Assembly (NCBI GenBank): GCA_009760855.2
Contig: WPIO01000003.1
Span: 14,244,001 to 14,308,000, forward strand
Reading direction: 5' to 3'
Length of the DNA stretch: 64,000 nt
Source of the DNA: Cristatella mucedo
Lineage: Eukaryota; Bryozoa; Phylactolaemata; Cristatellidae
The notes under the pieces were generated by a model, which saw only the letters and a list, made by a program, of their open reading frames with translations, was not told the DNA's origin and made no database searches. The position numbers and the translations under genes are program-made. This document shows, in pieces, positions 1 to 12,155 of this stretch; within the stretch, counting starts at the first letter, position 1, and each line of letters starts with the position of its first letter.

Positions 1-460
1 GCCCGCGACCGCAAGCAGCCCGCGACTGCGGCCGACGAATAGTGTGCTGCGAGCCAGCGTGCTCCTTGGGGGGGGGGGGCCGGTTGCCTGTTCGACCACT
101 CGGTGCGGTCTCTTTCGTAGGACAGCGGTGCTCTCCTATCGGTTTGCAAAGCGCCCGCGCTCTTCATACGTTCCTTTCGTTAATTCGCGCAGCTCCTGCT
201 TTCTCCGTAAGACGCCTTTCGAGTCGCTCCCAGAGCGAGCGGCGACGGCACCTCGACGCTCGGCTCGATGCTCGCCTTTGATCGCCGCTTCGTAGGGTTG
301 CTCGGCTGTCGCTCGTTGGGTCCGAGTCTTGAGTCAGAGCGGGAATGAGCGCTCGCCCTTCCTAGCACACACGCCCAACAGCACCGCCGCTCGTGCGTGC
401 TACTCGCGCTAGTCGTGCCCCTGCGCTCCGGCGGTGACTCGCTTTTTAGGCGCGACCCAC
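1..460. other. GC-rich unassigned sequence
   Basis: This stretch is visibly richer in G+C and CpG than the rest of the window and contains a run of about 12 G near position 68. Short overlapping open frames exist on both strands, but none shows a recognisable domain. It could be the edge of a CpG-rich host region or the internal part of a GC-rich repeat. I see no feature that decides between these. Confidence 0.3.
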
Positions 461-462
461 GG

Positions 463-570
463 AGTGCCTTAATAATAATAATAATAATAATAAGTCGCCT
501 TCTGTATATAGCGCTCTTAGAGAGCCAAAGCTTCATCCTGGTGCTTTACGAGTCGCTGCAGGGGAAGCAA
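463..570 (-). mobile_element. LINE-B-like 3' tail, antisense, decayed
   Basis: An AAT run is followed by the reverse complement of the L2-like tail: a TATATAGCGC-like hairpin arm, then GTGCTTTAC and GCTGCAGGGGAAG. Order and spacing match the better-preserved LINE-B tails, for example at 12.7 kb. Only the 3' end is present and it is diverged. Confidence 0.55.
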
Positions 571-1126
571 TAATCAATAGGGTATGGTAGCGCTTTAGTC
601 CATTTGTGTACCTGCAATTTGTTGCATCTCTTCCGCCTGCCACACTTCAATTACGAGAAGTATTTCGTGGTTTCACAAGGATTTTGAACTAAAGTGTCGG
701 CGCTGACCTATTCGAAAACGACAACGATGAAGCGTTGAGCAAGGGGCTCAATTTCTATGCCAGTCTTTAAGCTTCCGATACAGAAGAATGAGTAAGGGAG
801 GAATGTTCTGGAGGCAGCAACCATGAAGCGGTTTGATTTCGCGGCGTCTTACAGTCATCCTTGAACGAAAGCTTTTCATACTTGCTTCCTGTTTGAATTT
901 TATGGATAAACAGGGCTAACATGTTCAACCCTGGTGGTGTAAGTGCATGGCCACCCTTACGCCCTTGTTTTGACTCACTCAAGCAAGAACCAAAGGTGTC
1001 TTCAGAAGAAAAAAAATATTTAACTATATCTACGCCAAGTTGACGATCTATTGCATTCTATCTTTTCTCACGTCACCATATTAATCAAGACCACAGCCCT
1101 CTGGGTGAAGAATGAGAGAATGGGTC
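571..1126. other. Unassigned spacer
   Basis: The sequence has ordinary composition, no recognisable coding domain and no repeat relation to other parts of the window that I could see. Confidence 0.4.
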
Positions 1127-2355
1127 ATACAATAACAATAATAATACACTTGAAAAAGCGACCTCAGAATTCAATCTCTTTCTAGGCGCTTTACATTTGC
1201 TGCAAAGGAAACACGATCAAATGGTAAGTGATATCATGCTTAATAAATAACATGGTTAGGGGTGGCATGCACAGGGTGAGCATGCAATCGTAGTTAGCAG
1301 CAGCATGCACAGTGTCAGCACACATAAGCACATAAAGGACGAATCACAGCAACCCACTAAATACTGTCATAAATAGGTGCATTTGTTAATTCTTTTTAAA
1401 TGTGGTCAAGTCAGGGGATGTCGTAACGCAAGTCGGGAGCGAGTTCCAGGCTTTGGGAGCATACGAACTAAATGCACGGTTTCTAAAGGATTTGAGGTTT
1501 GTACGAGGTATAGGCAAACAGTTGGTTTCCGGAAAGCGGGTGGTACGATTCTTGGCCTGGTGGGAGAGTAGATCTCATAGGTAGGCTGGAGCCAAAGAAT
1601 GAAGGGAATCTAACAGAGAGCGACAAAACCTTGAAGTCGATCCGTTGCTTGACTGGTAGCCAGAGCAGGTCGGCAAGAAGTGGTGTGATGTGGCAACTGC
1701 GACGCCGATGACAGACAAGCCTAGCTGCAGAGCAATAGTTGAAGCGCCTACAGAACGTATAGTCCATTTCAAGTTTTGGTGTAGGATGTGTGCGAAGGAG
1801 GTTTGATTTAAATATAGCACTTTGGGCGAGGATGCGAACCCGTGCTTGAGGATCTCTCTTTAAGACAAAGGTTTCGCACAAGCTGTAAGCACGTGATTGC
1901 ACGTGCCGGTTGGCCTGCAAGCAGTGAGTTACAGAAGTCGACGGGATGTCACAAATGCACGGAACAACTTAGATGTGGTATCCCTATCTAAAAAAGCCCA
2001 AATTTTAGCAATGTTATGTAGCTGAAAGTAGGCAGACTTTATTGTGGAGCTGATGTGGTCGTCTAACGTCACTTTGGACCATGACATCCAGATTTCGTGC
2101 AGATTCAACAGGAGATATGCTGGCAGAGCCAATTTTGAGTGTTAGCCTTTCCTAATTCTGAATCATACTTGGTTTGCCCATAACTAGTAAGTTATTTTTA
2201 TCATAATTTAACTTAAGAAAATTTGCTGCCATCCATGTGCGGATGTCGTCAATACATACAGCAAGGGAGTTGAGAGAATTTGAGATGCTCGAAGGCTGGG
2301 AGGGATCAAAGCAAAGATACAACTGAGTGTCATCTATATAGAAGCGGACTCCCTG
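1127..2355 (-). mobile_element. LINE-B copy, antisense, RT C-terminal half plus 3' UTR
   Basis: Read on the minus strand, this is the 3' part of a CR1/L2-type non-LTR retrotransposon. Near 2340 a degraded RT active-site block reads FYIDDTQLYL. It is followed by thumb-like text, then DHISSTIKSAYFQLHNIAKI near 2050 and a C-terminal block ending in CSAARLVC and LLADLLWLPVKQRIDFKVL near 1700. The 3' UTR and hairpin tail run down to an AAT repeat at about 1127. Frames are interrupted by several stops. A 137-bp segment at 1736-1872 does not belong to the LINE and recurs at 3.5 kb. Confidence 0.8.
1736..1872. repeat. Perfect direct repeat, copy 1
   Basis: These 137 bases recur without a mismatch at 3462-3598 in the same orientation. 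Here they interrupt the antisense LINE-B between the DRDTTSKL-type block and the SAARLVC block. On the minus strand they keep an open frame of about 45 codons that fuses with LINE residues. Confidence 0.9.
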
Positions 2356-2780
2356 AAGCTGAACTGGTGCAGCAGTTCAGCATACTCGTGCCCTGGTCCT
2401 GTATGGACAATAAATTAGCTGTTCCGTTCCTCCGCTTAAAGATCGTTGGCGGCAGAAGCTTTAGCTCTGCAGGTCCTAGGCTATGGAACTCGCTCCAACA
2501 ATTCTTAAAAACGACAACTAGTGTCCTGTTGCCGTCTATGATTCATCCTTTCCAAAGGTAACGGGCTGCTACTTCCATGCTACTCACTGCCTCAACTGCT
2601 CTCCTGAATCTGCTATACTTCCAACTTTCTTTTTGTTTCGTGAGATGAATTCTGGTGGCTACCGAATGCGTACCAAAAGTCGTCTACGCTGTGAGTGTGC
2701 TATACAAAACTCTCCTGCGTAATACCCACATAGTCTTTGTGGCTTTGTGTAGTTACAGACGGAGATACATTACCTTTTTA
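2356..2780 (+). mobile_element. LINE-A 3' end, sense
   Basis: This begins in the C-terminal RT-associated region, with CMDNKLAVPFLRLK and SFSSAGPRLWNSL readable near 2400-2490. It continues through the conserved 3' segment with the YRMRT block into a GTTACAGACGGAGATACATTAC end. It directly abuts the oppositely oriented LINE-B copy. The element is 5' truncated and frameshifted. Confidence 0.8.
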
Positions 2781-3037
2781 TATGGTCATGCAGTAAGACG
2801 TTAGCTATAAGCGGCAGTACCGTCCCATTTTGAACTAAGTTAGCCGCACGTCGTATGCCATTGGATGTGCCACACGTAAACTGGCCTACGGCGTGCAAAA
2901 AGAAACGAATGCACACTAGCTCACGGAGTCACGAAGATGCTCGTTCCTGTATTCCGCGTTGAGGTTTTGGTAATAGTCCTTGCTTGGCCCCAATCCCCTC
3001 TCTTCCACGTGAAATGTCATTTCAATTTTAATATCAC

Positions 3038-3039
<2 letters not shown>
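2781..3039. other. Unassigned spacer
   Basis: No open frame of interest and no repeat match within the window were seen. Confidence 0.35.
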
Positions 3040-3093
<54 letters not shown>

Positions 3094-3097
3094 TATA
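3040..3097. repeat. AT dinucleotide microsatellite
   Basis: A nearly pure AT run of about 58 bases with one G interruption. It lies at the 3' tail of the antisense SINE-1 that follows, so it probably grew from that tail. Confidence 0.95.
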
Positions 3098-3229
3098 ATT
3101 CATTTATATAGCGCCCTAAGAGAACTTAATCTCTATTCAGGCGCTTTGCATATGCCTCGGAGCTCGAGCCCACGAACTCAGTCAGACCTTGGTCGGGGCG
3201 AGCACCTTAACCGCTAGACCAAACCAGCT
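3098..3229 (-). mobile_element. SINE-1, antisense, near full length
   Basis: On the minus strand it starts with GCTGGTTTGGTCTAGCGGTT (A-box-like), followed by GCTCGCCCCGACCAAGGTCTG and a B-box-like GGGCTCGAGCTCC. It ends in an L2-like hairpin tail of GCGCCTGAAT, AGAGATTAAGTTCTCT and GGGCGCTATA. The structure is that of a tRNA-derived SINE. Confidence 0.88.
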
Positions 3230-3254
3230 ACACCCTCTGTACATGTTAATTTTT

Positions 3255-3461
3255 TCTTTCGGTGAGCTTTCGTTAGCCAATAGACTTTAGCTCACGAAAT
3301 GAGAAAGAGGGTTGAGTGAGGAGGACAGTCGAGGAAGACGCGAGTGGCGTATCCGTAGCAGAGAAGAATGCCTGGAAAGGGCATGCCAGAGACGTCAGCG
3401 AGAGATGATACGGCAAGCCGCGAGGATTTGTTGAGCCGGAGCTTCATGAGCCGTACAAACC
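3255..3461 (-). mobile_element. LINE-A 3' end, antisense, diverged
   Basis: The minus strand gives a degraded version of the LINE-A terminal coding block, with YATRVFLDCPPHSTLFL aligning by eye to YATHYLNCSPDSAMLPTF of the better copies. It ends at the second copy of the 137-bp repeat. Confidence 0.6.
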
Positions 3462-3598
3462 TAGTTGAAGCGCCTACAGAACGTATAGTCCATTTCAAGT
3501 TTTGGTGTAGGATGTGTGCGAAGGAGGTTTGATTTAAATATAGCACTTTGGGCGAGGATGCGAACCCGTGCTTGAGGATCTCTCTTTAAGACAAAGGT
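3462..3598. repeat. Perfect direct repeat, copy 2
   Basis: Identical to 1736-1872 in the same orientation, 1726 bases downstream. The outer flanks are unrelated (LINE-B there, LINE-A and unassigned sequence here), so the duplicated segment is sharply bounded. Confidence 0.9.
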
Positions 3599-4887
3599 CA
3601 ATATAAAACTGGGTTATCTCGTAAGAACGCAGCACCGAGTAGCACCTCCGCCGCCGCAAGAATCAGTGGGTGCCCGAGTTCGGCTGCTCAGTGACGCCAG
3701 GTTTAATCAAGAGCTGGGCCGTGAGCCTCCGGTGCAAAACGAATGATTGTCATTTGCAACTCAATCAAATGACGCAGAAATAACTCTCGCATTGTCTTAG
3801 GAAGTCTTCCAAGCAGACAGCAGAGGAAAAAAACAGCGATGTAACGTTCTCCGATTATAGGAAGCAGCTGCACTGTTTGGTTGATGAGACGCGGTTAGAA
3901 ACAATAATCTGCTAATGGATTTAGTAGAAACATGCTTCAGCCGAAACCTTGAGTAGTAATTCTGCTGATGCTTGTAATTATTCAGCTTTCCATTTAGTGG
4001 AAGGTTTTTCTCTAAAGCTGACTGTTCCGGAGACAAGCATTCACTTAAGGGCGAGATGTATTTTGCTCTAAATTATACGAACTGCAAAATATTGTACTTG
4101 TGTGCCCTCCACGGCCAGCTAAATATTTTGTCTTTCGGATGCGCTTCGTGATTTGATATACTGTGAATAATCAAATAGTAGATGAGAGGAAGTAATTATT
4201 CATCTAATATTAATCACATCAGCAAAAGAAAGTCTATTATTTTTTCAAGAAACGCCGAGTTTACAAAATATAGAGCGGATATTTAGGTACCTGTAAAACT
4301 TCGCCTAGTAAGTGAGCTACTTTAAATAAAGTCATGCATGACTCTTAAAACTTGGTACTAATTTTTGAACATTTACTAGAGAAAAGAGGTCGCGACTCAA
4401 AACTTTGGTATGATCATGTCATAGGCTACGTGAGGGTCATAATAACAGCTCATCGTTACTTCTTCGAGGGATTTTAAAGGAAAGATGTCCATATGGTGTA
4501 GATTTAATTGAATTGCTAACGAACGAGCTTTTCTTCAGGTTTTTCTCTCAAAAAATGGCTCACGCCTGCTCAAAATGACCACAATTTAACTAAATTGACC
4601 CATCTCTTTTCTGAAGCTTATACGTTTGTGGTTATTCAGAAAAAGCTCTAGATGTGCACCAAAAGCACAATGAACTTGGGCAGCTAATTTTAAGCAAAGT
4701 TAACGGGAACGGAACGCTGGATGATCAAAATAAATTTTTCTTGCATCTTTGCCCAATGCTTGAAGTACTGTCTATGACAGGAAATGGCTGGGCTCTGCCA
4801 ATACTGTTTGAGCTTGTTACGTTGCTGCGGTTGCTTAGTGCATCTCGAACTCTCAGTGCTGCCTACACTTTGCGTCGGGCCCAGACT
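3599..4887. other. Unassigned AT-leaning sequence
   Basis: About 1.3 kb without a recognisable domain. The open frames are short and on both strands. Codon periodicity is not apparent by eye. It probably holds old, unrecognised repeats. Confidence 0.35.
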
Positions 4888-5030
4888 AATTTGTTTGGTC
4901 TAGCGGTTAAGGTGCTCGCCCAGACCAAGGTCTGACTGAAGTCGTGGGCTCGAGCCCCGAGGCATATGTGAAGCGCCTGAATAGAGATTAAGTTCTCCTG
5001 GGGCGCTATATAAATGAATTATATTTTATT
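4888..5030 (+). mobile_element. SINE-1, sense, near full length
   Basis: It reads TTTGGTCTAGCGGTTAAGG as the A-box region, GGGCTCGAGCCCC as the B-box region, then GCGCCTGAATAGAGATTAAG and GGGCGCTATATAAATG before an AT-rich tail. This is one of the cleanest copies and a useful reference for the family. Confidence 0.9.
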
Positions 5031-6175
5031 TATATTTAAAATATACCCGCATACTGCACCCTCTCGACTTAACTCTGCCACTTCAGGGTTACAGTAGTTT
5101 TGTAGGGCTACAGTAATAAGTTTCCCAACGCTTGTATATAAAATCATGAGCGTTTCCTCAAACGAAGAGAAGCAGTAAGCTCAGCGGATAGAATGCAAAA
5201 GTCTGCAGTCTCTATGATGTATTGATAGGTTGGAAACCGAATGGCAGCATTGTAGGAAAAAGATGGATCAGCAACACATTGATGCTCTCAAACTCACAGG
5301 AGGGTGCACAATTAACAAGCCTTCATTGCAGGAAAAAGAATGCCGATATAATGACAACTAAGTCTCGTCAACCGTCAGCGAGGCGATGCCAATTTTCACT
5401 CCATAGTCTTCGTAGCAGCGATGGCTACGCCAGTCGACCCTCCTTTGTGGAGCTGCATCATCTTTTTAATCGAAGCGATTACTTTGGCTGCAATTAGAGG
5501 TCAAACGACTCATTCAACCGTAAACATTCCAGCAAGTACGAACTGGGCGAAGATCCATAATGCAGTAGTAATACCTTGGTTGAGTTATCAGGATAATCTG
5601 AACCTTCCTGGTTTGCCTGGGCGGGGAGTGCCGCACAGAGATCAGCATGCATTAAAAAAAAAAATATTTCAGTGTACAATAGCACAAACCCATGCACAAT
5701 CCTCGGTTCTTGAAAATGACGCATTACAGCTACTCAACCGCTGTTGAATATGATGAAGCTCACTGCAACGAGGTGGAGTTCCAACAGTAAACCCATCCCC
5801 ACGTTAACCCAAGTAGGGAAGAATAGCCGCAGCGCCGTCGTCAAACATAAAACGATATTTGGATGGCGCTTGTTTAAAGAAGTTCTATTTGGAAAACGCC
5901 ACCGCGAGACAAAGGTTCTTCCGCTAAAATGGATGAGATAGACGTCGCAGGGTAGCGGAGCAGCCGTTATGCAATGAGGCTGAGGGTACAAGCATAGCTC
6001 GCAGCACAAGTCTCCTCGATAACCGACGCTCGATAGCGTCTGGCTGGTTCTCAGCCTTGCAGAGCCACTGGGATTGAAGCCGGTCGTTTGGAGGTGGAGA
6101 AATAGAATGACGACCCAGTCTACTCAAACGTTTTTATGCTTCCAACTAGCTAGATCTTCACAGGAGTTGTGACCA
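5031..6175. other. Unassigned sequence
   Basis: Open frames of up to 108 codons overlap on both strands around 5.2-6.1 kb without any motif I recognise. A single-exon gene is not supported. Confidence 0.35.
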
Positions 6176-6318
6176 AGATTGTCAATGAGCATCACTACAT
6201 CAACATCAACATTAACATCTGTAACCGTTCGACCATGCTTCCTTTGCAGTATAAGTGCCTAGAAAGAGATTATGTTCTCTGAGGACACCATATACATATA
6301 TTCTGATTATTATTATCA
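6176..6318 (+). mobile_element. LINE-B 3' tail, sense
   Basis: It contains CTTCCTTTGCAG, AGTGCCTAGAAAGAGATTAT and GTTCTCTGAGGACACCATAT, then a short ATT run. These are the conserved LINE-B tail elements in the correct order, with substitutions. Confidence 0.65.
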
Positions 6319-7569
6319 GATCAAGTTTCACACATAAAATTTGGGCTGCATGATTGACTATCGGGGACAGGATCGGGGATGACATTCATAAGAAAGTTTT
6401 GCAGCCGTCCTAGGCAGGCGACCGTGTGTCTGACCAGAGCAGCGCTGTATTGACATCAGTACAGTGAGCATTGCCTCCACTCTCACAATAACGACAGGCA
6501 GAGAGCTCGACGATGGCGAAAGAACCAGCCAACCAACGGGAATGAAAATATGGACGAATAAGGCTATCATACTTCTATAGTACGAAGGAAGCCCTCTGAG
6601 CTATGGCATCTATTATTTTCTTCACAAGAAAGGCTACATCATCCGGTTGGGTCTTAGAATCGATCACGTAATACGGCGATTATGTTAAGTACCTCAAGCT
6701 TACTCTCATTGTTTGCTACATTGAAAGAGCTCGTTAAAACATGGACTTTTTCATGCTGCTAGAGTAGTAAGGCATACGAGATCAGTGGAAGCCGGAACAA
6801 CATAAACAACACATTACAGTAAATAGTCACCTGACTTCTTGGGCACGTGCAGCCTGTCGAGGTCGGTGATCCGTACATTACCGGCACTACTGGTTCCATA
6901 CTGTATTTTGATGACGTCGGGAACATTTTTTTTGGTCGTTATCTTCATAATACTCGTCAGAGGTCTGTGACTTTGTATGATCGCTTCACCGGGTACGACC
7001 GTATCGTGTAGTATGTACACGCTGTCCTCCGTTACGACGACATGACTGAAGCACCGTAAAGCATTCTGGCTACTGCAAGTCTGGCAAACATTGCTAGCAG
7101 GCAAGGCTTAGCCAAAGGCTGAACTATGGCTAGAAAAGACCGGCATGCAGCAGTAGCAGCACACGATCTTTTAAGAGCTGCCAGTATTTCCTCTTTCAAA
7201 AGCTTGCTGAAATTCTATGCAAAATTTAGTAGACTGCGTCCTGTAAAAAAGATGTTCAAATCCATTAGCTTACCGAAGAGGATCAGAAAGTTCTGAACCT
7301 CCTCGATCGACCAGAATGAGCGACTTGAGACGAACTACCCTTTATTTCCCAACTGAGCTGGAAAAGGTCAAGGCTCGACAGATATATAGACAGGGGCGGT
7401 GGATAAGCGTTAAAACTAGCAATCCAAGAGGAATACCTGTACTTTATTTTAGAATAGACAGTGAAAAGTCCGTGCGATGCATAGACCAAAGAATATAGAG
7501 GTGCCACATAATAAAAAGGAAGAAAACAGAACAGCCAGGCAGGCTGATGGAACATCATATATAAATATC

Positions 7570-7573
<4 letters not shown>
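6319..7573. other. Unassigned sequence
   Basis: Several short frames lie on both strands (for example 6814-7104 minus, 96 codons). None carries a recognisable motif, and there is no supporting splice or start context. Confidence 0.35.

Positions 7574-7645
<72 letters not shown>
7574..7645. repeat. AT microsatellite
   Basis: About 70 bases of nearly pure AT. It sits 3' of the antisense SINE-2 that starts near 7664. Confidence 0.95.
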
Positions 7646-7648
<3 letters not shown>

Positions 7649-7663
7649 AATGTTAAGTCAATG

Positions 7664-7825
7664 CTGACTGATTTTACAACTTCTCTTATATAGTGAGCAG
7701 TCGAGCCGTAGTGACTGTCACTCCAACTTTAAGTGGGCAATAAGGAAAAACCTTCTGTAGGACTCGAACCCACACAACTTAGACCTTGAAGTTTGAACGC
7801 CTTACCCCTAGGCTACAGCCCAAGG
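7664..7825 (-). mobile_element. SINE-2, antisense, diverged
   Basis: On the minus strand a tRNA-like head with a TAGGGGTAAGGCG box and GGGTTCGAGTCCT is followed by a body with TTATTGCCCACTT. It ends near AAATCAGTCAGC. Compared with the copies at 30.8 and 46 kb it is clearly the same family, with many substitutions. Confidence 0.75.
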
Positions 7826-7887
7826 CAAAAATTACATATATATACATACACGTATGTATATATATATGGGTAGAGGGAGGGGGAGCA

Positions 7888-8069
<182 letters not shown>

Positions 8070-8184
8070 CAAGAGAAAGAAGCAGGACAGACGGAACTAT
8101 AGGAGAAAGAGGGAGAAGGAGAGTGAGGGAGGAAAAGAAGGAAGGAAGGTAGGCAGGCAGACAGGAAAGGAGAAAGATGAGGAA

Positions 8185-8470
8185 GGAACATATTAATCAT
8201 AAGGATAAGGCACTTACATATGCTGTAAAGGAAACGCGTTCATATGGTCAGTCATGCAAAGCGGCAGCATGCATAAGAACACAAAGCACAGCTGACAAGT
8301 CACAAGGACTCAGCAAATGCACTGAGAAACAGGTGCCTGTTGAGCTTGTGTTAACAAGTCATTATGTCAGGGCATGTCGTGACGTCAGCCAACAGTGAGT
8401 GTCAGGCTTTGGGGCATATGAATTAAATCATAGTCTCCGAAGGATCAGAGGGAGGTTAGAGGCAAAGCAA
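8185..8470 (-). mobile_element. LINE-B 3' region, antisense, decayed
   Basis: The text follows the antisense LINE-B 3' UTR of 1.13-1.48 kb: GGCACTTACATATGCTGTAAAG, then ATGGTCAGTCATGC, a CACAAGGACTCAGCAAATGC block and the GGGCATGTCGTGACGTCAG block. The hairpin is damaged and no coding remains. Confidence 0.6.
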
Positions 8471-8693
8471 AACGACCTGAGTCAGAAGAGTGGGTAGGAC
8501 GATGTGAAGCCTGATTAGAAAGCATTTTGGATATGTAGGGACAGAGACGTGATGGACAAAATAGACTAATGCAAGAAAATGAGGACTGTGTCCACAATTA
8601 TCATGCATGTGACCAGTATATGCATGCATGTCAAAATTTATCTCCAATCCATAAGCCGGTGTTCGTAGCACTTCTTACAGCAATTTCAATCTG

Positions 8694-8723
8694 TCATTTA
8701 TCATTTATCATTTATCATTTATC
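8694..8723. repeat. Heptanucleotide tandem, TCATTTA x4
   Basis: Four perfect consecutive TCATTTA units, with a degenerate further unit after an intervening TCTG. Confidence 0.9.
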
Positions 8724-8739
8724 TGTCATTTATATTTTA

Positions 8740-10639
8740 TTCATAGATTCAAAGCCATGGCAGGTAGAATACCTTGATATGAACTGTTCGTTATCCCTAA
8801 CTTGAAGGCATCTGCATGTGCAGTCATGTTTGTTCCGCTCGAGCCAATCCTCCAATACGACCCTGATGCCGGGACGACTATCGCCATCGGTAGGACCTGA
8901 GCCTACAAATGTAACATCTCTCAGCATTGTGTATGTATACATATACCGTATGTATTGTCACGATGAGCTATACATCCATCGTTTATGGTGCAGATTAGAG
9001 ATGGTTAATGACAGACAAGAACCTGCTGCTTTGAAATCGTGGACTCGCGGAACTCTGCAATTTTCATGGGGAGTTAACAAAATAATCTGACAAAGCGATA
9101 GCCGATGGCATTGTTCGGTCACGAGCATGCAAGGCCTGAATGTAACCAATTCTTTCTCATGCGCACACAACTCCCTAGGATGCAGGTCGGGTCTATGCTC
9201 ATCGCCACCCAGCCTTTCCTGCTAACTTATTTTGGCTCACAAGGGGGCCAATTCCAACATCGGGAAGTTTTTCACGGAGAGCAAGCGTTTATCTACCTAA
9301 CAAAAATTTTGGAAACACTGCCTCGAGGATTGAATCGGAACCTCTCTCTCGAGGCCGGGAATAGCGCTGGATTAATGCTTCATAAAACAGCTTATGACAA
9401 TGCAGTTACTGAAGCTTTATATGTACTACATATTTCTCTTCCTTCAGCTTAATAAGTCTTTGATAGTTATTGCTCATCTATTTTACTTTACTGCCGTTAT
9501 ATTTTCTCACAACAATGATGTAAACTCTTTCCTCAGCACACCCAGCCTACCCAAATTCATGCTCCTAAATGTTCTGCAAAATAAGTTTTACTTCACCCTG
9601 TAGCAAAATCGCGCTTTATTATATAAAGATAGACATCTCGGTTGGTGGAATTTACCAAGCCTTCAAGATTTCTCCAAAAAATTTTCAATCCACACCAGAT
9701 GCTTGCCAGCCGCTCCAGGGAATATACCCAGCGATATGGCAGATATGAGGCCTTAATGCACGGTATCGTGCCGTATTTTAAAGTACATTTTCATGAAAGT
9801 AATGAGACGGTAAGAGTCGGCAGCATGCTTATGCATCCCAGTGCATGTTAAGATATCATCACCGGAAGGACATCTGTACTTATTCCTTAGCAAACACATG
9901 CTGGGTTTGTGATGCCGACCTCTGGGGCTACGGAGCAACATGGATTATTAGGTCTTTGGCTAAGCCATGAAATGCCTGGTTCAGGTACACGCAGAAACAG
10001 ACAAAAATACAACCTCCAGCTATTACAAAAGAACTCAACGATATGCTTGCATGCTTACAGCTCGTGAGCATAGTCGTCGCCCTAGAATGAATAGCATATG
10101 CTGAGGAGGACCATGTGTGCGCCTAGAAGCTATTGGCAAAACAGGCCTTCCTCAGCTTACACTCGTGCGGGCGAAATAGTTAGCTCCATGCCATCGCGTT
10201 TGTGCTTGCCTTTCAGCGACTCTCGGATCGCAGTGTGACTCTAGATCCACCAGACCAAGCAGGACAAGTATTCTTATTAGTTCATTGGAAACCGAAGTCT
10301 GAATTGACCTAATGAATTTAGACCACGTTCCCTACACAGATGCTGCTTGCTTTCTGCTGAGAGTGGACACAGCAACCGCACTGCTTGACCAAAGCTGGGA
10401 ATGCTGGGTCGACAACTTTGTGGCTGCAACTTGCCATAGCTGCCCAAACTTAGCCTCGTTGGTCATTAGAAGTAGGGGGCATACCAGTACGGCATGAAGG
10501 AGCATAATTGACCTAACGAGCTAAATTAGTTAAGACCCACTTGCATATCCGGCCCTCCCCCGTAAAGGCATCGCGATGGATGCACTCAAACACAATGCCG
10601 AAGCTGAGCTTCATTTGCCCAGCCATGTTTACCCCCAGT
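8740..10639. other. Unassigned sequence, about 1.9 kb
   Basis: No recognisable domain or repeat. The longest frame (9105-9452 plus, 115 codons) has no motif. I see nothing gene-like. Confidence 0.35.
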
Positions 10640-10745
10640 GGCAGCTGGGAGCACTGTTCTACAGATGGATATATGCATGTATTTCTGCAAAGTACCTAGA
10701 GAGAAAGTTGATTTAATTAGGGTGCTATACAAATGTCGCATTATT
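10640..10745 (+). mobile_element. SINE-1/LINE-B-type tail fragment
   Basis: AGTACCTAGAGAGAAAG and TTAGGGTGCTATACAAATG followed by ATTATTAT match the hairpin tail shared by SINE-1 and LINE-B. Too little is left to choose between them. Confidence 0.5.
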
Positions 10746-10934
10746 ATCGAAAAAGACAGCTGCTAGCCGGTTACTGTACCATGCTCAGCATTGGGATAAT
10801 GACATACCAAGGCCAATTACTGCGAAGACGATGCCAAACCTTGGCCTTGGCAGCCACGTCCAATCATAGAGAGAAGGGCATATTGGGGAGATTAGGTATG
10901 GGATGATGTTAGTAAGATTGATGGTGGCAATTGC

Positions 10935-11045
10935 TGCCACGGTTGTACCGTGACCAAAATCGCAGACTCGAGCCATGTGACATATGTAAAGAACATAAGG
11001 ATTAAGTTTCCTAGGGTGCCATACAAATGAAGTATATTTATATTT
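10935..11045 (+). mobile_element. SINE-1 3' half, sense
   Basis: The B-box-like CAGACTCGAGCC, then CATATGTAAAGAACATAAGG and AGGGTGCCATACAAATGAAG, match the SINE-1 second half with substitutions. Confidence 0.6.
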
Positions 11046-11624
11046 CGACGGGCTTGCATGAAAATAGACACCGACGTTAATGTGATGCAGGAGCACGGAT
11101 GCAAGCTGACTGGAAGAGAACAAATTCAAATGGCTCCAGAATGACTGGATCGACTCCAAATCCGCCGAACAGCACATGCCCATCTGTACACGAGAAATGC
11201 ACACTATTTCTCCCAGGACAGATGGAATGACAAGTCACTTACTCCGGGGCAGCATTGATGAGGCTTAGCTGCATATTTTGTTCACAGTGTGGGTGGCAAC
11301 GCGGCCTGCTTTAACACTTCCCTTCTGCTGCTATGCTGGCTCATGAATGGATGTCGGATGCTCAGGCAGTGCTGGTTGCAGTTATCTCTCTCGGGCCTTA
11401 GCCCAGCGGTCTGACATTACACCTTGGATGAAGTCTCACTTACTTAACCCAAATTATGATTCAACTGACCAACTCTTCATAGGAAACAATGAATTCAAAG
11501 CCGGACTCGACTTTTCACTCTTAAAAGGAGGTTCCCTAGTGAAACCACCGTAAAGCCCGGATAACCTGGATTTTCACTTTCACGAATGCCTGTCGTTAGC
11601 AAGCTCTATTCGGAAGACAGCCGT
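11046..11624. other. Unassigned sequence
   Basis: No motif or repeat seen. Confidence 0.3.
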
Positions 11625-11629
11625 CTCCA

Positions 11630-11775
11630 CTAGAAGTGCTAGCTTAGCCCAGCTCATACTTAACAACTCAGGTCTCATGGTCAAATCCTTCAGCACGAAG
11701 CCCTTTATTGGTCACTGTGAGTTGATAACCACTAAGCTCTTCTTCTGCTATGTAAATGAGGCTGTTAAATCAGCC
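11630..11775 (+). mobile_element. SINE-2, sense, decayed
   Basis: TTAGCCCAGCTCATACTTAA (head), GGTCTCATGGTCAAATCC (B-box region), CTTTATTGGTCACTG and the family-diagnostic AATGAGGCTGTTAAATCAGC end are all present in order. Confidence 0.65.
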
Positions 11776-12155
11776 GACATCTAATTTACTTCAATTTTAT
11801 GTTCACAGCATGGCAGCTGACCAGTTTTTAAAAAAGAGCCTGCAGCCTTACGGTATGAAACAAGGTTTACATACCATGCCAAGTGAACTCACCATTCTCC
11901 AGAAGAGTTGCCATCTCTTTAATAAACTGATCTGCAAAAAGCGATCTGTAACGAGGCTGCACCAATGACAATTCAGCTTGAGCTCTCTGGCAGCTGGTAC
12001 CGTAAAGACAACTTAGTCTCAGAATTGTTTATACTGTTGTTATTGCTTTGGTTCAACAGCAGTTAAAGGAATGAGCTTGGGTAGCAGGCATCTTCTGCTA
12101 GGCTAAACTAAAAACCCCTACAGCCTCGGCTGCAAGCTGGTCGTGTAGCTAAAAA

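Noticed and set aside
4888-4965. Possible tRNA gene (A- and B-box-like sequences)
   Set aside because: The sequence recurs many times with an L2-like tail and cannot fold into a proper cloverleaf; it is the SINE-1 head.
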